From Desulfobacterales bacterium (GTDB taxonomy: Bacteria; Desulfobacterota; DSM-4660; Desulfatiglandales; B25-G16), in NCBI GenBank assembly GCA_013375385.1, contig JABXJY010000026.1, positions 1-18,894 on the forward strand: DNA of 18,894 bases. The letters run 5' to 3'. Each line of letters begins with the position of its first letter. Positions within the stretch are counted from its first letter, which is position 1. Positions 7,393 through 13,996 of this stretch are shown here, in pieces. The notes under the pieces are model-generated. The model did no database searches, was not told the DNA's origin, and saw nothing but the letters and a program-made list of their open reading frames with translations. A program made the translations under genes and the position numbers.

Positions 7393-8172
7393 ATGGGAGT
7401 GGACATTCATCCATCTGCTGTTGTGTCCCCAAGGGCAAAGATAGCCGATGGGGTCACAATCGGGCCATGCTCAGTCATAGGCGAAAAGGTGACAGTAGGA
7501 AGGGATACCGTCATTGGTTCCCATGTAGCTATAGATGGGAGTACGGTGATGGGGGAAAAAAACAGGATCTACCCTTTCGTCTCAATTGGGTTTCCTCCTC
7601 AGGATATTGGATATAAGGGTGAGGATACCAGGGTTGTTATTGGGGATGAGAATATAATCAGGGAGTTTGTAACCATTAATCGGGCTACGACCAAGCAGGA
7701 TAGGGTCACAATAATCGGCAGCCGGAATTACCTTATGGCCTATGCCCACGTAGCCCATGACTGTATTTTGGGTAATTCCATTATTATGTCAAATGCTGCA
7801 ACCCTTGGCGGTCATATTGAGATAGGTGACCACGCTATCATTGGCGGACTGGTAGCCATACATCAGTTTGTCAGGATAGGAACCTATGCATTTATCGGAG
7901 GAAAATCGGCCACGGTCAAGGATATCCCACCGTTCATGATGGCATCAGGAGACAGGGCCAAACTGTATGGGTTAAATACCAGAGGTCTCAAAAGGGAAGG
8001 ATTTTCTCAAGAAAAGATTGATAACTTAAGGAAGGCCTATAAGATCATCTGGCGTGATCGTCATCTGTTGCATGAGGCAGTGGAAAGGGTAAGGAGAGAG
8101 ATACCACCGTTTAAAGAGTTAGAAATACTTCTCGAATTTTTGGCCAACTCAAAAAGGGGTGTTGTTAGGTAG
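7393..8172 (+). CDS. lpxA: Acyl-ACP:UDP-N-acetylglucosamine O-acyltransferase LpxA
   Basis: First step of lipid A synthesis: transfer of a 3-hydroxyacyl chain from ACP to position 3 of UDP-GlcNAc, in the cytoplasm. The 259-residue length matches the family (about 255-265). Hexapeptide repeats fill residues about 3-185 (IHPSAVVSPRAKIADGVTIGP onward). The catalytic base is H122 in AHVAHDC, equivalent to E. coli H125. HQFVRIGTYAFIGGKS at about 157-172 holds G170, which aligns with E. coli G173, the residue that sets the acyl-chain ruler. The C-terminal helical domain starts near NTRGLKREGFS. A neighbouring oxidoreductase raises the possibility that the acceptor is the 3-amino sugar instead of UDP-GlcNAc. 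The start ATG lies 5 nt behind the fabZ stop. Confidence 0.96.
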   Translation: MGVDIHPSAVVSPRAKIADGVTIGPCSVIGEKVTVGRDTVIGSHVAIDGSTVMGEKNRIYPFVSIGFPPQDIGYKGEDTRVVIGDENIIREFVTINRATTKQDRVTIIGSRNYLMAYAHVAHDCILGNSIIMSNAATLGGHIEIGDHAIIGGLVAIHQFVRIGTYAFIGGKSATVKDIPPFMMASGDRAKLYGLNTRGLKREGFSQEKIDNLRKAYKIIWRDRHLLHEAVERVRREIPPFKELEILLEFLANSKRGVVR

Positions 8173-8183
8173 GCAAGGGACAA

Positions 8184-8211
8184 TTGAAAATTGTCAATAG
8201 TCAATTGAAAA
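8184..8211 (+). repeat. Heptanucleotide array running into the lpxI start codon
   Basis: Four 7-bp units in perfect phase: TTGAAAA (8184-8190), TTGTCAA (8191-8197), TAGTCAA (8198-8204) and TTGAAAA (8205-8211). The A of the last unit is the A of the lpxI ATG at 8211. The unit TTGTCAA is the same as in the lysS-lolC spacer (398-404), so this is a family of related arrays. The block also contains the dyad ACAATT-GAA-AATTGT at 8180-8194. Confidence 0.75.
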
Positions 8212-9011
8212 TGGAGAAGATAGGCCTCATAGCAGGGAGTGGAAACTTCCCCCTTTTGGTGGCCGACTCAGTCAAGAGAAGGGGACTAAAGGTGATTGCT
8301 GTCGCACATAGGGGAGAGACTCTGCATGAGCTGGCCAGCAAGGTTGATGAAATTACCTGGATAGGGCTTGGTCAATTTGGTCACTTGCTCAGTGCCTTCA
8401 AGTCAAGGGGGGTACGTTATGTTCTGATGGCAGGTGCAATTACCAAGGCCAACATGTTTACCGACGTAAGGCCAGATCTAAGAGGGCTGGCAGTCATGGG
8501 AAAACTGTCAGTCTTCCATGATGATGACATCTTAAGGGCTGTGGCCATGGAGCTTGAAAAGGAAGGGATAACTGTTGTCGGCTCTACCACGTACCTACCG
8601 GAACTTCTTGCACCATCTGGATGTCTTACCCAAAGAAGCCCGAGCAGAGAGGAGGTGGAGGAGATAGAATTTGGCTGGATGGTAGCCAAGGAGTTGGGCC
8701 GCCTGGATATAGGGCATTGTGTTGTGGTTAGAAGAAAGACAGTGCTGGCAGTAGAGGCTATTGAGGGAACCGATAAGACAATACTGAGGGGAGGGGAATT
8801 GGCGAAAGAAAATGCGGTGGTTGTTAAGGTTTGTAAGCCCAATCAGGATCTTCGGTTTGACCTGCCTGCGGTCGGCCTTAACACTATCAAGGTTATGTCA
8901 ACAGTTAGGGCATCTGTCTTGGCAATAGAGTCAGGCAAAACCCTGATTTTTGATAAAGAGGAGATGATAGAATTGGCAAATAGTAACGGTGTTGCCATAG
9001 TATCCAGATAA
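8211..9011 (+). CDS. lpxI: UDP-2,3-diacylglucosamine pyrophosphatase LpxI
   Basis: Hydrolyses UDP-2,3-diacylglucosamine to lipid X and UMP, the step done by LpxH in E. coli. LpxI is an unrelated, structurally distinct enzyme found in alphaproteobacteria, many former deltaproteobacteria and others. The protein begins MEKIGLIAGSGNFPLLVAD, the classic LpxI start, then has the GQFGHLL and LMAGAITKANMF segments. The C-terminal catalytic domain holds LRFDLPAVGLNT, whose Asp corresponds to the conserved catalytic-site Asp of the family. I chose ATG 8211 (266 residues) over the upstream in-frame TTG at 8184, because the extra residues MKIVNSQLK are translated heptamer array and are not LpxI-like. The gene stands between lpxA and lpxB with an oxidoreductase gene inserted, so it belongs to the lipid A operon. 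Confidence 0.92.
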   Translation: MEKIGLIAGSGNFPLLVADSVKRRGLKVIAVAHRGETLHELASKVDEITWIGLGQFGHLLSAFKSRGVRYVLMAGAITKANMFTDVRPDLRGLAVMGKLSVFHDDDILRAVAMELEKEGITVVGSTTYLPELLAPSGCLTQRSPSREEVEEIEFGWMVAKELGRLDIGHCVVVRRKTVLAVEAIEGTDKTILRGGELAKENAVVVKVCKPNQDLRFDLPAVGLNTIKVMSTVRASVLAIESGKTLIFDKEEMIELANSNGVAIVSR

Positions 9012-9060
9012 AGCAGCAGGCAGTATGAAGGAACGGACAACGGACAACGGACAACGGACC
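9012..9060 (+). repeat. Heptanucleotide array after lpxI, read as coding at the start of the next gene
   Basis: Starting on the first base after the lpxI stop, 49 nt can be divided into seven 7-bp units. The clearest are ACGGACA three times in a row (9033-9053) and a fourth copy ending in C (9054-9060). Before these stand AGCAGCA and GGCAGTA (9012-9025). The only ATG of the following oxidoreductase frame, at 9025, lies inside the array. A further partial copy, CAACGGACC, appears at 9107-9115 beyond a 46-bp insert. Confidence 0.8.
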
Positions 9061-10068
9061 CGCCCGCCTCGCTTGAGTTCCGCAGAGCGGGACGATGGAG
9101 GGCAGGCAACGGACCAAATATTACGTTTAGGCGTTGTCGGGGTAGGTTACTTGGGTGAGTTACACGCCCAGAAGTATGCCGCTATGGAAGATATTGATCT
9201 GGTTGGGCTTGCCGATACTGATTTTGAAAGGGCACAAGAGATAGCACGCAGGCACAATACGAAGGCCTACAATGGTCATACTGAACTTCTTCCCTATGTG
9301 GATGGCCTCAGTCTGGCAGTTCCAACAGTATCCCACTTTGCAATTGGACATGATATTTTGACCCATGGCGTCCATCTATTAGTTGAAAAGCCCATCACCC
9401 TTAAACTGGAGGATGCTGATAAGCTCATAGAAACGGCAAAGAGAAATAATACTATTTTGCAGATAGGGCATATAGAAAGGTTTAACCCTGCAGTAGTTAA
9501 GATGGAGTCACTAGTTTCCAAGCCTCTTTTTATTGAATCTCATCGGCTCAACTTCTTTACTAAGAGGAGCACGGATGTTGATGTGGTCCTGGATCTCATG
9601 ATTCATGATCTGGATATTATTTTGCACCTCGTGGATTCGGAGATTAAAGACATAGATGCCCTTGGGATGCCTGTTATGAGTGATAAGATAGATATTGCAA
9701 ACGTTAGGATTATGTTTGCCAATGGTACCGTGGCAAATTTGACAGCAAGCCGGGTTTCAAATGAATCTCTCAGAATGATTCGGATTTTCCAACCTGACAC
9801 CTACATATCAGTTGATTACGGCAAAAGAAGGATCAGTGTAACCCAGCTCAAGGGAGAGAGGAAAGGTTTTGCTGATCTTTCCCCTTTAGTCCACAGAGAG
9901 GATAGATTTCCTGATAGTGATCCCCTGGCCGATCAGATTAGGTCCTTTGTGGAGGCTATAAGAAAGGGGACAGAGCCCAAGGTTTCTGGGGTTGATGGAA
10001 AGAATGCCCTTGCTGTTGCCCTCTCTATCATTGACCAGATAAAGGGAAAAACAAAAACGATATCCTGA
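9025..10068 (+). CDS. Gfo/Idh/MocA-family NAD(P)-dependent oxidoreductase of the lipid A operon
   Basis: The family uses a Rossmann-bound NAD(P) to oxidise or reduce sugars. From residue 33 on, the N-terminal fold is clear (RLGVVGVGYLGELHAQKY, then ADTDFERAQEIA). The family motif EKPITL follows near residue 117, then IGHIERFNPAV. The C-terminal domain contains DLMIHDLDIILHL, with the usual conserved His-Asp. Residues 1-31 are encoded by a repeat array plus a 46-bp hairpin insert. They look like translated junk, but the only standard in-frame starts are ATG 9025 and TTG 9073. Its place between lpxI and lpxB suggests a sugar nucleotide of lipid A as substrate. GnnA, which makes the 3-keto precursor of UDP-GlcNAc3N, belongs to this family and is known from lpx loci. 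The partner aminotransferase GnnB is not in the window, so GnnA is only a hypothesis. lpxB starts 1 nt downstream. Confidence 0.88.
   Translation: MKERTTDNGQRTRPPRLSSAERDDGGQATDQILRLGVVGVGYLGELHAQKYAAMEDIDLVGLADTDFERAQEIARRHNTKAYNGHTELLPYVDGLSLAVPTVSHFAIGHDILTHGVHLLVEKPITLKLEDADKLIETAKRNNTILQIGHIERFNPAVVKMESLVSKPLFIESHRLNFFTKRSTDVDVVLDLMIHDLDIILHLVDSEIKDIDALGMPVMSDKIDIANVRIMFANGTVANLTASRVSNESLRMIRIFQPDTYISVDYGKRRISVTQLKGERKGFADLSPLVHREDRFPDSDPLADQIRSFVEAIRKGTEPKVSGVDGKNALAVALSIIDQIKGKTKTIS
9061..9106 (+). repeat. 46-bp hairpin element flanked by 9-bp direct repeats
   Basis: The 9-mer CAACGGACC occurs at 9052-9060 and again at 9107-9115, exactly flanking a GC-rich 46-bp segment. The segment folds on itself. 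GCCC (9062-9065) pairs with GGGC (9100-9103), TCG (9069-9071) with CGA (9093-9095), and TTCCGC (9078-9083) with GCGGGA (9087-9092, one G-T pair) around an AGA loop. This looks like a small palindromic unit inserted into the heptamer array. The flanking repeats could also come from the array itself. It has no stop codon in the oxidoreductase frame. Confidence 0.55.
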
Positions 10069-10069
10069 A

Positions 10070-11215
10070 TTGAGCCCAAAGAAAAGTATAATGATCTTAG
10101 CAGGAGAGGCCTCAGGGGACATTTATGGGGCCAATTTGGTCCTGGCAATAAAGAGGCTATCATCTGACATAACGTTTTTTGGCATTGGTGGCCCAGAGAT
10201 GGAGAAGGTTGGTGTCAGGATTATGTATCAACTATCGGCTATGGCTGTGGTAGGAATGACGGAAGTAATACCCAGAATGAGATACATCTTTCGGGCCTTG
10301 AGGGAATTGAAGACGCTGTTAACGGTTAGTCATCCAGACCTCGTGATACTTATCGACTATCCAGGCTTTAATCTGAATTTAGCAAAAAAAGCACACTCCC
10401 TTGGTATCCCCGTACTCTACTATATCCCTCCCCAGGTATGGGCATGGTGGGAAAGGAGGGTTAGAAAGATAGCTCAGAGGGTGGACCGGGTAGCGGTTAT
10501 TCTTCCCTTTGAGAAAGAATTCTACCGGAGATATGGCCTTAGAGTAGCATATGTAGGCCATCCACTCCTGGATATATCTTTGCCTAAAAGAGGCAAGAAA
10601 GGGATCAAGGAACGTTTAGGCATCGGTTGTGAGAGGGGTCCTATCCTTGGCTTGCTTCCTGGAAGCAGGACCGAGGAGGTTCTCAGGCATATGCCTATAA
10701 TGATCGGTGCGGCTGAAATCATCTCCCACTATTTTCCTCGCCTGTATTGCATTTTGCCATTAGCATCTACTGTGAGAGAAGATGTAGTCAAACCCTACTT
10801 ACAAAAAGCCACAGTTGATATCAAAATAGCAAGGTCCGATACAAAGGAGTTATTGAAGATAGCTGATTTGGCCCTGGTTGCCTCAGGGACGGCCACCTTA
10901 GAGGCAGCAATAATGGAAACCCCTATGGTAATAACCTACAAGGTATCCCCTCTGACCTATATTATCGTCCGATTCCTTGCAAAGGTATCTAACATTGGCC
11001 TCGTGAACCTAGTTGCTGGGAAAACCATAGTTCCGGAATTGATTCAAAATAAGGCGACAGCCCATGAGTTGGCAGTCGAAGGCCTAGCCATCCTGAAAAA
11101 TGATAGGTTAAGGGCAGATATGAAAAAAGGGTTAAGACTGGTAAAGGAGCAACTTGGTCAGGGTGGTGCTTCCAACAATGCCGCCCATATTGCATGTGAG
11201 ATGATGGGGTTGTGA
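10070..11215 (+). CDS. lpxB: Lipid-A-disaccharide synthase LpxB
   Basis: Glycosyltransferase (GT19) that joins lipid X and UDP-2,3-diacylglucosamine to form the lipid A disaccharide at the inner membrane. The 381-residue length matches the family (about 375-390). Visible hallmarks are ILAGEASGDIYGANLV at the N-terminus, LVILIDYPGFNLNLAKKA, YYIPPQVWAWWERRVRKI, YVGHPLLD, the LLPGSRTEEV phosphate-binding region, and the C-terminal ALVASGTATLEAAIMETPMVITYK. The start used is TTG at 10070, 1 nt after the oxidoreductase stop, and gives an N-terminus of normal length. ATG at 10091 would begin right at MILAGEASGD and seems too short. The response regulator gene follows after 3 nt. Confidence 0.95.
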   Translation: MSPKKSIMILAGEASGDIYGANLVLAIKRLSSDITFFGIGGPEMEKVGVRIMYQLSAMAVVGMTEVIPRMRYIFRALRELKTLLTVSHPDLVILIDYPGFNLNLAKKAHSLGIPVLYYIPPQVWAWWERRVRKIAQRVDRVAVILPFEKEFYRRYGLRVAYVGHPLLDISLPKRGKKGIKERLGIGCERGPILGLLPGSRTEEVLRHMPIMIGAAEIISHYFPRLYCILPLASTVREDVVKPYLQKATVDIKIARSDTKELLKIADLALVASGTATLEAAIMETPMVITYKVSPLTYIIVRFLAKVSNIGLVNLVAGKTIVPELIQNKATAHELAVEGLAILKNDRLRADMKKGLRLVKEQLGQGGASNNAAHIACEMMGL

Positions 11216-11218
11216 GAA

Positions 11219-12571
11219 ATGGCTGATACAGTACTTATCGTGGATGATGAGCCAAGCATAATACAATCCTTACAAGGTATCCTTTCTGATGAGGGGTTTG
11301 AGGTCATAACTGCCGATACTGGCTTGAAGGCCTTGGACATAATTAAGGAAACCATTCCGGATATCGTATTGCTGGATATCTGGATGCCGGATATCGACGG
11401 CATAGAGACACTGAAGAGGATCAGGGAACTTTATCCAGGTTTACAGGTAATTATGATATCAGGCCATGGCACAATCGAAACTGCGGTTAGAGCGACAAAG
11501 TTGGGTGCCTATGACTTCATTGAAAAGCCTCTTTCCCTCGAGAATGTCCTTTTATCGATAAATAATGCATTGAACTACAACAGGCTTGAGGCAGAGCTTG
11601 ATCTCTTCAGGGAACGAGACCGGCAGAAATATCAGATAACCGGACATAGCAAGGCCATCACTGAGCTAAAAGAGCAGATAAAGATTGTCGCGCCAACCGA
11701 TGCATGGGTTTTGATTGTTGGAGAAAATGGGACTGGTAAGGAGCTCGTGGCCCATACAATCAACAGATTGAGCAAAAGGAAGGACAAACCTTTGGTTGAG
11801 GTTAATTGTGCTGCCATACCAGAGGATTTGATCGAATCAGAACTCTTTGGCCATGAAAAGGGAGCATTCACTGGGGCTACCACCATGAAGAGGGGGAAAT
11901 TTGATCAGGCTAATGATGGAACGTTATTTTTGGACGAAATAGGGGACATGAGCCTAAAGGCCCAGTCAAAGGTTCTGCGCATCCTACAAGAGCAGAGATT
12001 TGATCGGGTAGGTGGCAACAGGACCATTAGGGTGAATGTCCGGGTTATCGCTGCAACCAACAAGAATCTGGAGGAAGAGATCGAGAAGGGGACATTCAGG
12101 GACGACCTCTACTTCCGGCTCAACGTTATACCTATCAGGGTTCCACCGTTGAGGGAGAGGGTTGATGATATACCTGAACTCGTGAATGAGTTCTTGGATG
12201 AGTTTTCCCTTGACACCAAGAAGGAACACAAATTTCTAACTCCAGAAGCCCTGGAGCTCCTAAAGAAATATAGCTGGCCAGGTAATGTCAGGGAACTCAA
12301 GAATCTGACAGAACGGATGGCTATTATGTATCCTGATAGGGTAATTGGTGAAGAAGATATACCCCCTCCCTTCAACGCATCCAGGAGTGAAGAGAGTAAG
12401 CTGGAGAGCTTTTTTTCTTTCGACACCCTGAAGGAGGCCAGAGAGATGTTTGAAAGATCCTTCATCGCCAGTAAATTGGAACAGTTTGGAGGTAATATTA
12501 GCAAGACAGCCGAAGCTATAGGAATGGAAAGAAGCAATCTCCATAAGAAGATAAAGGCCTATGGTCTGTAA
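11219..12571 (+). CDS. Sigma-54-dependent response regulator, NtrC/NtrX type
   Basis: Cytoplasmic two-component response regulator that activates RNA polymerase with sigma-54. Three domains are complete. The receiver (1-120) has acidic pocket D9/D10, phospho-acceptor D53 in VLLDIWMPD, S81 and K103. The AAA+ domain (about 140-375) has Walker A GENGTGKE at 168-175, the sigma-54 contact loop GAFTGA at 215-220, Walker B LFLDE at 236-240, and the SWPGNVRELKNL segment. The Fis-type helix-turn-helix is at the C-terminus (NISKTAEAIGMERSNLHKKIK). The receiver-linker sequence is closest in feel to NtrX, but there is no NtrY-like kinase next to it, so I do not assign the symbol. It starts 3 nt after lpxB and ends the plus-strand operon, which suggests co-expression with the envelope genes. 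Its targets cannot be read from the window. Confidence 0.93.
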   Translation: MADTVLIVDDEPSIIQSLQGILSDEGFEVITADTGLKALDIIKETIPDIVLLDIWMPDIDGIETLKRIRELYPGLQVIMISGHGTIETAVRATKLGAYDFIEKPLSLENVLLSINNALNYNRLEAELDLFRERDRQKYQITGHSKAITELKEQIKIVAPTDAWVLIVGENGTGKELVAHTINRLSKRKDKPLVEVNCAAIPEDLIESELFGHEKGAFTGATTMKRGKFDQANDGTLFLDEIGDMSLKAQSKVLRILQEQRFDRVGGNRTIRVNVRVIAATNKNLEEEIEKGTFRDDLYFRLNVIPIRVPPLRERVDDIPELVNEFLDEFSLDTKKEHKFLTPEALELLKKYSWPGNVRELKNLTERMAIMYPDRVIGEEDIPPPFNASRSEESKLESFFSFDTLKEAREMFERSFIASKLEQFGGNISKTAEAIGMERSNLHKKIKAYGL

Positions 12572-12595
12572 CGAAGCTTCGAATTGCAGAATAAA

Positions 12596-12616
12596 AAATG
12601 CAAAGTACAAAAGTCA
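12596..12616 (+). repeat. Short heptanucleotide array
   Basis: Three 7-bp units in phase, AAATGCA, AAGTACA and AAAGTCA, lie just downstream of the response regulator gene. Unit sequence is degenerate but the period is constant, as in the other arrays of this window. Confidence 0.5.
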
Positions 12617-12658
12617 AGATTACTTTTTCTTACGGGTTTGTTAACGCAAGCTCCTCCC

Positions 12659-12700
12659 TTTCATTTTGAATTTTTCGATTTACATTCTGCATCTTGCATT
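12659..12700 (-). repeat. Six-unit heptanucleotide array in the convergent spacer
   Basis: Forty-two bases divide into six 7-bp units around the plus-strand consensus TTKCATT. Examples are TTTCATT (12659-12665), TTACATT (12680-12686) and TTGCATT (12694-12700). Read on the minus strand the units resemble AATGCAA/AATGTAA, close to the AAATGCA unit facing it at 12596. The two arrays therefore form an imperfect inverted pair. Confidence 0.6.
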
Positions 12701-12740
12701 GGACGTCTCAAGAGCTTGACTTATTTGTTAAGAACTTGGC

Positions 12741-13901
12741 TCATGAAGACGTGTAGGGATTCCTTCTTTTCAGGAATTCCTCTACCCTTCGGAGACCTTC
12801 AGTGATGTTTTCAATTGAATTTGCATAGGAAAACCTGAGGTATCCTTCGGCACTGGTGCCAAAATCAATCCCAGGTGCAACACCCACCCGTGCTTCTTCA
12901 AGAATCTCAAATGCCAGCTTGTAGGAGTTATTGGATAGGTGTTTCACCCGAGCAAAGACATAAAATGCACCAACAGGATCAACACTGATTCCAAAACCAA
13001 GTTCTCTGAGTCTTTTGATTACATATTGCCTTCTCTGGTTGAATATGGTTCTCATCCTTTCAATATCTGGCTGTGCTTCGGTCAGGGCAGCGAGACCTGC
13101 CCACTGGGAGACACTGCTGGCTGAGATGAAAAAGTTTTGCTGTATCTTTTGCATTGGCCTTACAAAGTCGGGTGGAGAAATCACGTATCCGAGTCTCCAT
13201 CCAGTCATGGCATAGAGTTTGGAAAAACCATTCAAAACAAAGGCCTTATCTGTATACTCTAAGATTGTGTGCTCTTTACCTTCATATACCAGGCCATGAT
13301 ATATCTCATCGGATATGGTATAGAGTCCAAGATCAGCTATCCTTTGCATTCTCTCAGGCGAAAGGAGATTTCCCGTAGGATTTGATGGCGAGTTTATGAG
13401 GATTGCCTTGGTCTGCGGAGATATCTTCCGGGCAACCTCTTCCGGCCGAAATTGAAATCCATCACCTTCTTCAGTACTTACAAATACACAATTTCCACCC
13501 ACATATTGGATAATATTGGGATAGCAAGGATAGTGCGGATTAGAGAGGATAACTTCATCTCCGTTTTCTAACAGGACCGAAAAGATCAACAACATCGCAG
13601 GCGATGTACCAGAGGTCACTATGACCTGCTCAGGGTTTATGTGAACACCGTACTTATCCATGTAACAGTGGCAGATGGCCTCTCTTAACTCGAGTACCCC
13701 GAGACTATGAGTATAGTGGGTTTTTCCCTCCCTGATGGCCTTGATCCCGGCCTCCCTTATGCACCGAGGTGTGTCAAAGTCTGGCTCACCTATCTCAAGG
13801 TGAATGATATCCTGCCCCGCTCTTTCAAGGGCATTGGCCCTTTCCAAGACATCCATGACAATGAAAGAACGGAAATCTACGGCCCTTGCTGCAATTTTCA
13901 T
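12741..13901 (-). CDS. Pyridoxal-phosphate-dependent class I aminotransferase (AspC-like)
   Basis: Cytoplasmic fold-type I aminotransferase of 386 residues, typical of the AspC-like group. Visible are IIHLEIGEPDFDTP near the N-terminus, VTSGTSPAMLL, the NSPSNPTGN loop, YTISDEIYHGLVYEG with the PLP-binding Asp and Tyr, and the Schiff-base lysine K228 in GFSKLYAMTGWRLGY. The Arg that binds the substrate carboxylate is in LRFSYANS near the end. The start ATG at 13901 has GAGAG about 9 nt upstream, and GEPDF spacing fits the family. It lies 95 nt behind hisG on the same strand. It could serve aspartate, aromatic or branched amino acids, or stand in for histidinol-phosphate aminotransferase. The sequence alone does not decide, so no symbol is given. 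Confidence 0.9.
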   Translation of the reverse strand: MKIAARAVDFRSFIVMDVLERANALERAGQDIIHLEIGEPDFDTPRCIREAGIKAIREGKTHYTHSLGVLELREAICHCYMDKYGVHINPEQVIVTSGTSPAMLLIFSVLLENGDEVILSNPHYPCYPNIIQYVGGNCVFVSTEEGDGFQFRPEEVARKISPQTKAILINSPSNPTGNLLSPERMQRIADLGLYTISDEIYHGLVYEGKEHTILEYTDKAFVLNGFSKLYAMTGWRLGYVISPPDFVRPMQKIQQNFFISASSVSQWAGLAALTEAQPDIERMRTIFNQRRQYVIKRLRELGFGISVDPVGAFYVFARVKHLSNNSYKLAFEILEEARVGVAPGIDFGTSAEGYLRFSYANSIENITEGLRRVEEFLKRRNPYTSS

Positions 13902-13952
13902 GAACGTGTCTCTCGGAATTCCTATCCCGCCGAAGGTGGGCGCAGATCTTTT

Positions 13953-13972
13953 GGCAGCGATGGGGCGCTGCC
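13953..13972 (-). terminator. Perfect 7-bp hairpin between hisG and the aminotransferase
   Basis: GGCAGCG (13953-13959) and CGCTGCC (13966-13972) form a perfect stem with a 6-nt loop in the 95-nt spacer downstream of hisG. A weaker stem, CCCGCC (13926-13931) with GGTGGG (13935-13940), lies next to it. On the minus strand the bases after the stem are AAAAGAT and not a T-run. It is therefore more likely a processing, attenuating or mRNA-stabilising hairpin than an intrinsic terminator. Confidence 0.4.
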
Positions 13973-13996
13973 CCTAAGTTTGCCCCAAGCGCATAA

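Larger units (their letters stand above)
12572..12740. other. Convergent intergenic spacer with palindrome and heptamer arrays
   Basis: This 169-nt spacer separates the ends of the response regulator and the aminotransferase genes. It starts with the perfect 10-bp palindrome CGAAGCTTCG (12572-12581). Two heptamer arrays of opposite orientation follow (about 12596-12616 and 12659-12700). TGCAGAAT at 12585-12592 is repeated inverted as ATTCTGCA at 12684-12691. No classical hairpin-plus-T-run terminator was found for either gene. Whether the facing repeats act as a bidirectional terminator is open. Confidence 0.5.

Noticed and set aside
12572..12581. CGAAGCTTCG palindrome as an intrinsic terminator
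   Set aside because: It is a perfect palindrome without a loop and no T-run follows, so it does not meet the terminator pattern.
12584..12805. Small plus-strand open frame of 73 codons in the convergent spacer
   Set aside because: It is composed of heptamer repeats and antisense sequence of the aminotransferase end, with no ribosome-binding site.
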